Below are positions 1 through 6,283 of a DNA stretch of 10,920 nucleotides, piece by piece. The stretch is from contig NZ_QSSH01000049.1 in NCBI RefSeq assembly GCF_003438495.1, positions 1 through 10,920 on the forward strand, given 5' to 3'. Source of the DNA: Collinsella sp. TF05-9AC (GTDB taxonomy: Bacteria > Actinomycetota > Coriobacteriia > Coriobacteriales > Coriobacteriaceae). The first letter of the stretch is position 1; each line of letters opens with the position of its first letter. Made by a program: the position numbers and the translations under genes. The notes below the pieces were generated by a model, which was not told the origin of the DNA, ran no database searches, and saw nothing but the letters and a program-made list of their open reading frames with translations.

Positions 1-193
1 ACGGAAAGGCGGGCCTCGCGCTGCGGAGTGTTTTCAAAACCAAGCCCGGTCCCGGCCTGCGGTAACATCGCAGGCGGTTCTTGAGCATCGCTTGCTGGCA
101 GGGTTCCTTTGCTGAAATGGACTTGGCCGAAAGAGCCGCTGGTCCCAGTCGCTGGTTCGCGCTTTGCGTGAACTCCGCGCTACTGTGGGACAG
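1..193. other. Non-coding, structure-rich stretch downstream of the MntR-like gene
   Basis: No convincing reading frame is present. The DNA can fold. An imperfect extended hairpin at 142-191 is built from three stacked helices: 142-147 with 186-191 (GTCCCA/TGGGAC), 150-152 with 177-179, and 155-162 with 166-173 closed by a TTT loop. A separate 7-bp stem pairs 55-61 with 69-75 around a 7-base loop. Neither is followed by a T-run, so neither looks like a standard terminator. On the minus strand, about 98-114 reads AGCAAAGGAACCCTGCC, which resembles the cobalamin riboswitch B12 box (AGYCAGGAGACCTGCC) with an insertion. I could not assemble the rest of that riboswitch, so the identity stays open. 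Confidence 0.4.
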
Positions 194-583
194 TTAGGCT
201 TCTGTTGTTGGACCCGCTACATCTTCCCGTCCCAACATCGCCCGTAGCTTCTCAAAGCTTTCCTCGCTCAGGCAGTGCTCCATGTGGCAGCCCTCTTGCG
301 ACGCGACCTCAGCCGAAACACCCGCATCCTCCAGCAGCCCCACGAAAAAGCAGTGACGCTCCCACATTTGACGAGCGACCTCCAGCCCTCGCTCTGTCAG
401 ATGAACGTCGCGCTTGCCCATTTCGACATAGCCGTTGCTTTCCAGCGTCGCCATGGCCTTGGAAACGCTCGCCTTGGTTACGCCGAGGTACTCCGCAACG
501 TCGATCGAGCGCACGATGCCCTGGCGTTCCGACAGAACGTAGATCGATTCGAGATAGTCTTCTCCGGATTCACGTAGGGCCAT
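194..583 (-). CDS. DtxR/MntR-family metal-dependent transcriptional repressor
   Basis: 129-residue cytoplasmic regulator expected to bind DNA as a dimer when loaded with Mn(II) or Fe(II), and so to shut off metal uptake genes. A winged helix-turn-helix spans about residues 8-65, with the recognition region near 36-55. The metal-binding and dimerisation helices fill the rest. There is no C-terminal SH3-like domain, so the length fits the two-domain MntR group rather than full-length DtxR or IdeR. Visible ligand candidates are D9, E12, H77, C99, E102 and H103. D9 and E12 resemble MntR, whereas C99-x-x-E102-H103 resembles the CxxEH motif of DtxR. The start at 583 was chosen because GAAAGG lies 6 bases upstream and family homology begins there; the frame is open to 631 but the extra 16 residues look non-native. 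The metal actually sensed cannot be told from sequence. No transporter gene is adjacent inside the window; downstream genes lie beyond base 1. Confidence 0.88.
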   Translation of the reverse strand: MALRESGEDYLESIYVLSERQGIVRSIDVAEYLGVTKASVSKAMATLESNGYVEMGKRDVHLTERGLEVARQMWERHCFFVGLLEDAGVSAEVASQEGCHMEHCLSEESFEKLRAMLGREDVAGPTTEA

Positions 584-589
584 GGGCCG

Positions 590-595
590 CCTTTC
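590..595 (-). promoter_or_regulatory. Ribosome binding site deciding the MntR-like start
   Basis: GAAAGG on the minus strand sits 6 bases before the ATG at 583. This favours that start over the longer frame beginning at 631. Confidence 0.6.
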
Positions 596-602
596 GCGAT
601 GA

Positions 603-687
603 TTGCTAGTTAGCCTTTGGATACTTTCCACGGCTTACTTTACCGCAAAAGTTGCCCATGTCTTACTACTTTGCCTAAAAGTTAGCC
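603..687 (-). promoter_or_regulatory. Candidate operator pair upstream of the MntR-like gene
   Basis: Two related plus-strand motifs lie upstream of the repressor start: TTGCTAGTTAGCC at 603-615, which contains the dyad GCTA-GT-TAGC, and TTGCCTAAAAGTTAGCC at 671-687, which contains the near-dyad CCTAA-AAG-TTAG. A weaker partial copy, AAAAGTTGCCC, lies at 647-657. The TTAG/CTAA composition resembles DtxR/IdeR-type boxes (TTAGGTTAGSCTAACCTAA). The proximal copy lies about 20 bases before the start codon, a position that would block transcription or early elongation. I infer autoregulation. No clear -35/-10 pair was identified. Confidence 0.35.
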
Positions 688-710
688 GTGTTTCACAAAA
701 CGAGCGGGAC

Positions 711-749
711 GAAAACAAAATGGGAACACGCCCCGCAAGGAGTGTCCCC
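711..749 (-). terminator. Rho-independent terminator after the HAD gene
   Basis: On the minus strand GGGGACAC (749-742) pairs with GTGTTCCC (729-722), an 8-bp stem with one G-T pair and a 12-base loop. It is followed by ATTTTGTTTTC (721-711). It lies about 17 bases past the HAD stop codon and would end the ABC-F/HAD transcript before the MntR-like gene. The left arm begins TTGGGGACACTCCTT, similar to the repeat core seen near 7430-7501. Confidence 0.75.
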
Positions 750-765
750 AAGTGCCGAGCCGCAG

Positions 766-1536
766 CTATAGCAGTCCAAAGTACTTCGCGGCGTTGTAGA
801 TCCCATCGTCGTCCACGGCGGTCGTCACGTAGGTCGCCGCAGCTTTCACCGTGTCCTGCGCGTTGCCCATGGCCACACTTGTGCCCACGGCCGAGAACAT
901 CGACAGGTCGTTCTCGCCGTCGCCAAAGGCAATCGCTTCACTCGCGTCGATGCCCAGGCGCTCCAGCGTCGCCGCCACACCCAGGTCCTTGCCGCCGTTG
1001 GCCGGAATAATGTCGCAGAACAGGTCGCACCAGCGCGTGGTGAGCGAATGCGACACGGCATCGGTCACGATATGCTCGTCAACTGGGTCAACAAAGGCAC
1101 AGAACTGATAGACCGGCGCGTCAAAGGCATGCTCAAACGGCTCCTCGTGGTAGACGATTCCCGCGTTGCTGCCAGCCGTCACCACGCGCTCGGACAGGCG
1201 GTTCACAAACGAGTTCTCGCCCTGCATGCACAGTGAGTCGTAGCGCCCCTGCGCCACCTGGTCCACAATCACCGCAACGTCGTCCGGATCAATCGGGCAG
1301 CTGCGGTAGACGCCCTTGGCATCAAAACAGTGCTGGCCCGAAAGCGTAATGTACGCATCCCAGCCCAGGTCGAACAGCCAGTCCGGCATCTGGTAGGTCG
1401 GACGGCCCGTGGCGATCACGCACGCAATCCCCTGCTCGCGAAAGCTGTCGAGCACCTGCTGCGCCGACGCCGGAATCCGGTGGGTCTTAAAGCTCAGCAG
1501 CGTGCCGTCGATATCGAAAAACGCGGCTTTGATCAT
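766..1536 (-). CDS. Cof-type HAD-superfamily (subclass IIB) sugar-phosphate phosphatase
   Basis: 256-residue cytoplasmic hydrolase expected to remove phosphate from a small phosphorylated metabolite using Mg2+ and an aspartyl-phosphate intermediate. All four HAD motifs are visible: D8-x-D10-G-T12 (nucleophile and acid/base), T43-G-R, K183 in NGGKD, and the acidic GDGEND at 205-210. The large insertion between motifs II and III (about residues 60-180) is the C2B cap typical of Cof/YbiV/YidA proteins, and the overall length fits that group. The substrate cannot be assigned. The start at 1536 lies only 6 bases after the ABC-F stop, with GAGGAG embedded in the end of that gene, so the two are very probably co-transcribed and translationally coupled. 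A terminator follows at 711-749. Confidence 0.9.
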   Translation of the reverse strand: MIKAAFFDIDGTLLSFKTHRIPASAQQVLDSFREQGIACVIATGRPTYQMPDWLFDLGWDAYITLSGQHCFDAKGVYRSCPIDPDDVAVIVDQVAQGRYDSLCMQGENSFVNRLSERVVTAGSNAGIVYHEEPFEHAFDAPVYQFCAFVDPVDEHIVTDAVSHSLTTRWCDLFCDIIPANGGKDLGVAATLERLGIDASEAIAFGDGENDLSMFSAVGTSVAMGNAQDTVKAAATYVTTAVDDDGIYNAAKYFGLL

Positions 1537-1542
1537 TCTCGC

Positions 1543-3399
1543 CTACTCCTCGCCCTCGAGCTTTTCGCTCGCCTCGAGCCACGCCATCTCCAGCTCGTCC
1601 ATGGCGGCGTGAGCCTCGTCGATCTTTGCCTGCTGCTCGCCGAGCGCCGTGTAGTTGGTGGGATCGACCTGGGCCATGGCGGCCTCGGCCTCCTCCACGC
1701 GGGCGCGCTGCGTCTCCATCTTGCGCTCGAGCGAGCTCACCTCGCGGCGGAGCTTCTGACGCTCGGCGTTGGAAAGGCCGTTGGGCTGACCGCTCGACTT
1801 GGGCTTGTCGGCAGCAGCCGCCGCACCGGTGTCGAACGTGCCGGTCTTAGCGCTCGGCGCGCCCACGGGCTCGCCCTCGGCGGTAGCGTTGCACAGGCGC
1901 AGGTACTGGTCCACGCCGCCGGGCATATGCGTCAGATGGCCATCGAGCAGTGCCCACTGTTGGTCGGTCACGCGCTCCATCAAAAAGCGATCGTGTGTCA
2001 CCAGGATCAGCGTGCCGGGCCAGCCGTCCAGCAGGTCCTCGACAATCGCGAGCATGTCGGTATCCAGGTCGTTGCCCGGCTCGTCCAGGATGAGCACGTT
2101 GGGCTCGTCCAGAATCGTCAGCAACAGCGACAGGCGACGGCGCTGGCCGCCCGAAAGATCGCCGATGCGGCTCCAGAGCTGCTGCGTCGTAAAGCCCAGA
2201 CGCTCGCAGAGCTTCTCGGGCGAAGTCTCCTTGCCGTCGATGACGTAGTACTTCTTATAGTTGCCGAGCACCTCGCGGATCGTGTCGCCCATGTAGGGTT
2301 CGAGCTCCTCGAGCTGCTGCGACAGCACGCCAAAGCGCACTGTCTGGCCAATCTTCACGCGGCCGCGCGTGGGTTCAATCTTGCCCTGGATCACGTCGAG
2401 CAGCGTCGACTTGCCGGCACCGTTCTCGCCCAAAAGGCCATAGCGGTCGCCCGCACCAATGAGCCAGGTCACGTCAGAGAGCACCTGCTTGGGCGCGCCA
2501 TCGGTATCCGCATAGCCGGCGTCCACGTCGACCACATCGATAACCTGCTTGCCCAGGCGGCTCACGGCGAGGCGCTTGAGCTCCAGCTCGTCACGCACGG
2601 GCGGCACGTCGGCGATCAGCTCGCGAGCGGCATCAACGCGAAACTTGGGCTTGGTGGAACGCGCCTGGGCGCCGCGGCTCAGCCACGCGAGCTCCTTGCG
2701 CGCCATGTTGCGACGGCGTTCCTCGGTAACCGCGGCCATGCGGTCGCGCTCCACGCGCTGCAGGATATATGCGGAGTAGCCGCCCTCGAAGGGATCGACC
2801 TGGCCGTCGTGGACCTCCCACATGCTGGTGCAGACCTCGTCCAAGAACCAGCGATCGTGCGCGACCACGAGCATGGCGCCCTGACCGCGCTGCCAGCGAG
2901 CCTTAAGATGGCGTGCAAGCCAGTTGATGGTGCGCATGTCCAGATGGTTAGTGGGCTCGTCGAGCATGAGCACGTCGTAGTCGCCGATCAACAGGCGCGC
3001 GAGGTCCACGCGGCGGCGCTGGCCACCCGAAAGCTCGCCCACCGTGCCCTCCCAGGGCACATCGCTAATGAGACCGGCGAGGATCTGGCGCGTGCGGGGG
3101 CTCGACGCCCACTCATACTCGGGCGTGTCGCCCACGACGGCATGGTGCACGGTGTCGGTGTCGACAAGCTGGTCCTTTTGGCCGAGCAGGCCGATCGTGG
3201 TGCCGCGACGATGCGTCACGCGGCCGTCGTCGGGCTCCAGCGTGCCGGCGAGCACGCTCAGCAGCGTCGACTTGCCGTCGCCGTTTTTACCGACGATACC
3301 AATACGGTCGCCCTCGCCCACGCCGAGCGTCACGCTATCGAAAATATGCTTGGTGGGAAACTCTAGGCTGACGGAATCGCATCCCAAAAGAATCGCCAT
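1543..3399 (-). CDS. ABC-F family ATPase (Uup/Rv1473-like), ribosome-associated
   Basis: 618-residue soluble protein with two ABC ATPase domains and no membrane segments, as in ABC-F proteins that act on ribosomes (translation factors or antibiotic-protection proteins) rather than as transporters. Domain 1: Walker A GKNGDGKST at 37-45, LSGGQ at 123-127, Walker B with DEPTNHLD ending at 154. A charged linker/arm occupies about 208-285. Domain 2: Walker A GENGAGKST at 324-332, LSGGQ at 415-419, Walker B VLILDEPGNDLD at 435-446, where Gly replaces the usual Thr. An Ala/Gly/Pro-rich spacer (about 505-540) leads to a predicted coiled coil (about 545-615), as in the Uup C-terminal domain. The ATG at 3399 was chosen because GAAGGAG lies 8 bases upstream and domain 1 starts directly after it; the 38 upstream residues look like leader. 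It is followed 6 bases later by the HAD gene. Housekeeping Uup-like function and antibiotic resistance cannot be separated from sequence alone. Confidence 0.9.
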   Translation of the reverse strand: MAILLGCDSVSLEFPTKHIFDSVTLGVGEGDRIGIVGKNGDGKSTLLSVLAGTLEPDDGRVTHRRGTTIGLLGQKDQLVDTDTVHHAVVGDTPEYEWASSPRTRQILAGLISDVPWEGTVGELSGGQRRRVDLARLLIGDYDVLMLDEPTNHLDMRTINWLARHLKARWQRGQGAMLVVAHDRWFLDEVCTSMWEVHDGQVDPFEGGYSAYILQRVERDRMAAVTEERRRNMARKELAWLSRGAQARSTKPKFRVDAARELIADVPPVRDELELKRLAVSRLGKQVIDVVDVDAGYADTDGAPKQVLSDVTWLIGAGDRYGLLGENGAGKSTLLDVIQGKIEPTRGRVKIGQTVRFGVLSQQLEELEPYMGDTIREVLGNYKKYYVIDGKETSPEKLCERLGFTTQQLWSRIGDLSGGQRRRLSLLLTILDEPNVLILDEPGNDLDTDMLAIVEDLLDGWPGTLILVTHDRFLMERVTDQQWALLDGHLTHMPGGVDQYLRLCNATAEGEPVGAPSAKTGTFDTGAAAAADKPKSSGQPNGLSNAERQKLRREVSSLERKMETQRARVEEAEAAMAQVDPTNYTALGEQQAKIDEAHAAMDELEMAWLEASEKLEGEE

Positions 3400-3407
3400 A
3401 TGCCCTG

Positions 3408-3414
3408 CTCCTTC
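3408..3414 (-). promoter_or_regulatory. Ribosome binding site deciding the ABC-F start
   Basis: GAAGGAG on the minus strand, 8 bases before the ATG at 3399. It supports this start over the open frame running up to 3513. Confidence 0.7.
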
Positions 3415-3434
3415 GTAGAAATTCAACGTTGTCC

Positions 3435-3440
3435 ATAATA
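3435..3440 (-). promoter_or_regulatory. Candidate -10 element for the ABC-F/HAD operon
   Basis: TATTAT on the minus strand, about 36 bases before the ABC-F start, in the gap left by the pst terminator. No good -35 hexamer stands at 16-18 bases upstream, so this rests on the -10 match and position only. Confidence 0.4.
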
Positions 3441-3469
3441 GCAGCGAAAAGGCGGGGCGCACACGACAC

Positions 3470-3507
3470 AAAAAGGCGGGCCATCTCCCAAAAGAGATGA
3501 CCCGCCT
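3470..3507 (-). terminator. Strong rho-independent terminator of the pst operon
   Basis: On the minus strand AGGCGGG-T-CATCTC pairs with GAGATG-G-CCCGCCT across a 6-base loop. That is two 6-bp helices (3475-3480 with 3501-3506; 3482-3487 with 3494-3499) separated by one mismatch, followed directly by TTTTT (3474-3470). It lies about 55 bases past the pstB stop and so ends the operon without phoU. Confidence 0.9.
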
Positions 3508-3562
3508 CTCCAATCAGTCCCGTGGCAACCGTGGCCGCCGCGGGCCTCAAGCATGTCCCGGA

Positions 3563-4435
3563 CTAGGAGAACATGCCGGTGAGGTAATCATTCAGCCGCT
3601 TATCCTTGGGCCGTTGGAAAATCTCGTCAGTCTCGTCGTACTCGACCATATCGCCCATGTAGAAGAACGCCGTGCGGTTGGACACGCGCGACGCCTGCTC
3701 CATGTTGTGCGTCACGATAACGATGGCGCGGTCGGCCACGATCGATGACATGAGGTCCTCGATCGCCAGCGTCGAGATGGGGTCGAGCGCCGAGCAGGGC
3801 TCGTCGAACAGAATCACGTCGGGGTTGAGCGCCAGCGTGCGCGCGATGCACAGACGCTGCTGCTGGCCGCCCGAAAGCGCGTAGGCGCTCTTGTCGAGCT
3901 TGTCTTTGACCTCGTCCCAAAGCGCCGCGCCGCGCAGGCTTTCCTCGACCATGCGGTCGAGCTCGTCGCGGTCGGTGATGCCGTGGCGCTTAGGCGCAAA
4001 CGTGATGTTGTCGCGAATGGACTTGCGGAACGGGTTGGGCTGCTGGAACACCATGCCAATGGAACGGCGCAGCTCGTAGGTGTTTTCGGTCTTGGTGTTC
4101 ACGTTGCGCCCGCGATAGTTGATCTCGCCCTCCACGCGGCAGCCGCGAATCTCGCGATTCATGAGGTTGAGGCTACGCAAGAAGGTCGACTTACCGCAGC
4201 CCGAAGGCCCGATGAGCGCCGTGATCTCGCCCTTGTGAAAGTCGAGCGACGTATTGTGCAGTGCATGGTGGTCGCCATAGTACACGTTGACGTCCTTGGT
4301 GGAGAGCACGACCTCGTCGCTCACGGCCTTGCCGCTCGCGCGCACGCGCTTCTCGCTCTCCCCCACGCTCGACAAAAAGTCCTGGGTCTCGGACGATGCC
4401 GCCTCAGTTGCGGGCGTTGCATTTATCTCGCTCAT
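3563..4435 (-). CDS. pstB: Phosphate ABC transporter ATP-binding protein PstB
   Basis: 290-residue cytoplasmic ATPase that energises phosphate import through PstC-PstA. Motifs in order: Walker A GPSGCGKST at 76-84, Q-loop Q131 in MVFQQPNPF, signature LSGGQQQR from 187, Walker B VILFDEP at 207-213, and switch histidine H243 in VTHNM. The segment FQQPNPF and the C-terminal YLTGMFS are typical of PstB. About 40 N-terminal residues, charged and low in complexity, precede the region where most PstB proteins start, so the protein is longer than the usual 250-260 residues. The start is still favoured because its ATG overlaps the pstA stop (ATGA, 4432-4435) and GGAAG lies about 10 bases upstream. It is the last gene of the operon, with a terminator at 3470-3507. 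Confidence 0.96.
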   Translation of the reverse strand: MSEINATPATEAASSETQDFLSSVGESEKRVRASGKAVSDEVVLSTKDVNVYYGDHHALHNTSLDFHKGEITALIGPSGCGKSTFLRSLNLMNREIRGCRVEGEINYRGRNVNTKTENTYELRRSIGMVFQQPNPFRKSIRDNITFAPKRHGITDRDELDRMVEESLRGAALWDEVKDKLDKSAYALSGGQQQRLCIARTLALNPDVILFDEPCSALDPISTLAIEDLMSSIVADRAIVIVTHNMEQASRVSNRTAFFYMGDMVEYDETDEIFQRPKDKRLNDYLTGMFS

Positions 4436-5358
4436 TCGGCCGTCATCTTCCTTGCCAGTTGTTTGCCCACGATACGGGCGACTACGTTAAACAGCAGCAC
4501 GCAAATCATCAGCAGTGCCGCGGTACCCCAAACGATCTGCTGGGCCTCGGGGCTGCCTTCGCCATAGATCTTGTAGATATGCACGGCGAGCGACTCACCG
4601 GGGCGGAACACGTTCCAGGCGCAAGTAGGGCTCGACAGGTTAAGGCTCAAGAAGTTGAGGCGAACCGGCGAGCTCATGCCCGAGGTAAAGAGCAGCGCCG
4701 CGGCCTCGCCAAAGACGCGGCCGGCCGAAAGCACGATGCCGGTCACGATAGCGGGCATGGCCTCGGGAATCAGGATGTGCAGCATGGCCTCCCAGCGGGT
4801 GAGGCCCATGGCCAGGCACGCATCGCGCTGGGCCTGCGGCACGTCCTCGAGCGCCTGCTGGATCACGCGCACCAGAATGGGGATATTGAACATGGTGAGC
4901 GCGACGGCGCCGGAGATGATGGAGTACTTCCAGCCCAGCTGCACCGAGAACACCAGAAAACCGAACATGCCGACAACGATGGAAGGCAGCGAGGACAGCG
5001 TCTCGATGGCGGTGGAGGCAATGTCGCGGACGGGTCCGTCGGGTGCGTACTCAACCAAAAAGACCGCGCCACCCAGGCTGATGGGCACCGAGATGATCAG
5101 GGTGATCAGCAGCAGGTAGAACGAGTCGAACAGCTGGTAGAGCACGCCGCCCTGCGTTCCGTTGGCGCGCGACGGCTCCGTGAGAAAGCCCGGCTGGAAC
5201 AGCGTCGAGATGCCCTCGAACAGGATATAGGCCACCATGGAGACGACGATGAGCATGACGATGGCGACGATCGCCGTCAACACGCCCGTGGCGAAGCGGT
5301 CCTGCTTTTGGACACGCCCGAGCCTCGCCTCGTCGATGTGGATACGCGTGCTAGCCAC
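4432..5358 (-). CDS. pstA: Phosphate ABC transporter permease PstA
   Basis: 308-residue inner-membrane permease that pairs with PstC to form the phosphate channel. After a short cytoplasmic N-terminus there is a hydrophobic segment at about 23-48, then further ones near 77-104, 124-140, 145-165, 200-225 and 276-298, consistent with six spans. The EAA-type coupling loop that docks on PstB is at about 178-204 (ACLAMGLTRWEAMLHILIPEA, shown as a 21-residue region around G185; key residues A180, G185, P198). The start is GTG at 5358, inside the end of pstC (8-base overlap GTGGCTAG), with AAGGGGG about 10 bases upstream. The stop overlaps the pstB start by four bases. Order and overlaps indicate one transcript with coupled translation. 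Confidence 0.95.
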   Translation of the reverse strand: MASTRIHIDEARLGRVQKQDRFATGVLTAIVAIVMLIVVSMVAYILFEGISTLFQPGFLTEPSRANGTQGGVLYQLFDSFYLLLITLIISVPISLGGAVFLVEYAPDGPVRDIASTAIETLSSLPSIVVGMFGFLVFSVQLGWKYSIISGAVALTMFNIPILVRVIQQALEDVPQAQRDACLAMGLTRWEAMLHILIPEAMPAIVTGIVLSAGRVFGEAAALLFTSGMSSPVRLNFLSLNLSSPTCAWNVFRPGESLAVHIYKIYGEGSPEAQQIVWGTAALLMICVLLFNVVARIVGKQLARKMTAE

Positions 5359-6259
5359 GAGCCTTCGCCCCCTTGCGGCCGATAAGGTGGATGATCAGGA
5401 TGAAGATGAGACTCATGCCCATCAGCAGCAGGCCGAGCGCCCACAGAACATCGTCTTGGGCCGAGCCCTCGGCATAGACTGCCATGGACGTGGTGAGCGT
5501 GGTGGTGATGGTCGAAGCCGGCGACAGCAGCGACGTCGGCATGGCCTCGATGCCGCCGATGACCATGCGCACGGCGAGCGTCTCGCCAAAGGCGCGGGTC
5601 ATGCCCAAGATAACCGCGGTCATGAGCGACGGCATGGCGGACTTGAGCACCACGTGCCAGATGGTCTGCCAGCGGGTGTAGCCCAGCGCGAGCGAGCCCT
5701 GGCGGTAGCCGTCGGGCACGGCGCGCAGGCCATCGACCGAAAGCGTGGTCATGGTCGGCAGGATCATGACGGCCAGCACGATGGCGCCGGGCAAGATGCC
5801 CAGGCCCGTGCTCACGTGGAAAACGCTCTTCATAAGACCGACGACCACGTGAAAACCGATCAGGCCAAAGACGACCGAGGGGATGCCGGTCAAAAGCTCA
5901 ATGAGCGGCTGAAAGATCTTAGAGCCAAACTTAGGGCTAATCTCGATCGCAAAGATGGCAGAGCCGATGGCGATGGGCAGCGCGATAAGCGTGGAGAGCA
6001 CCATGACCGCAAACGAGGTGACGATCAGGGGCAGGGCGCCGGTATAGGGCAGGCCGTTTTCGGCTGTGTTGGCCAGGTCCCACTTGGTGCCGGTGAAAAA
6101 CTCGACGACCGAGACGCCGTCCTTGACAAAAGCCGAGAGGCCCTTTTGGGCGACCATAAAGATGAGCGCGGCAACGACAAGCGTCACGAGCGCTACGCAC
6201 GCGCCCGTGACGCCCAGGCCCACGTTCTCAAGGTCGCGCTTTGGCAGCTGTTTTGCCAT
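5351..6259 (-). CDS. pstC: Phosphate ABC transporter permease PstC
   Basis: 302-residue inner-membrane permease, partner of PstA. Hydrophobic spans are seen at about 15-37, 76-106, 118-142, 153-172, 205-220 and 270-293. The external loop between spans 1 and 2 carries the FFTGTKWD segment characteristic of PstC. The EAA coupling loop is at about 186-210 (RQGSLALGYTRWQ, with G193). The start ATG at 6259 has GGAAAGG 6 bases upstream, and the pstS stop lies 24 bases before it. The C-terminus ends in basic residues and overlaps pstA by 8 bases. Confidence 0.95.
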   Translation of the reverse strand: MAKQLPKRDLENVGLGVTGACVALVTLVVAALIFMVAQKGLSAFVKDGVSVVEFFTGTKWDLANTAENGLPYTGALPLIVTSFAVMVLSTLIALPIAIGSAIFAIEISPKFGSKIFQPLIELLTGIPSVVFGLIGFHVVVGLMKSVFHVSTGLGILPGAIVLAVMILPTMTTLSVDGLRAVPDGYRQGSLALGYTRWQTIWHVVLKSAMPSLMTAVILGMTRAFGETLAVRMVIGGIEAMPTSLLSPASTITTTLTTSMAVYAEGSAQDDVLWALGLLLMGMSLIFILIIHLIGRKGAKARG

Positions 6260-6265
6260 TGCAAA

Positions 6266-6272
6266 CCTTTCC
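6266..6272 (-). promoter_or_regulatory. Ribosome binding site of pstC
   Basis: GGAAAGG on the minus strand, 6 bases before the pstC ATG, inside the 24-base gap after pstS. Confidence 0.6.
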
Positions 6273-6283
6273 GGGGCGATTAC

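Noticed and set aside
1..193. tRNA, RNase P RNA, tmRNA or SRP RNA gene
   Set aside because: None of the conserved core sequences or a cloverleaf could be recognised on either strand.
1330..3366. 678-codon open frame on the plus strand opposite the ABC-F and HAD genes
   Set aside because: It is antisense to a gene with complete paired Walker and signature motifs. Its translation is rich in His, Arg, Ala and Leu with no recognisable domain, as expected for a GC-rich antisense frame.
4396..5385. 329-codon plus-strand frame opposite pstA
   Set aside because: Same explanation: an antisense frame kept open by GC-biased codons. It is highly charged and resembles no protein family.
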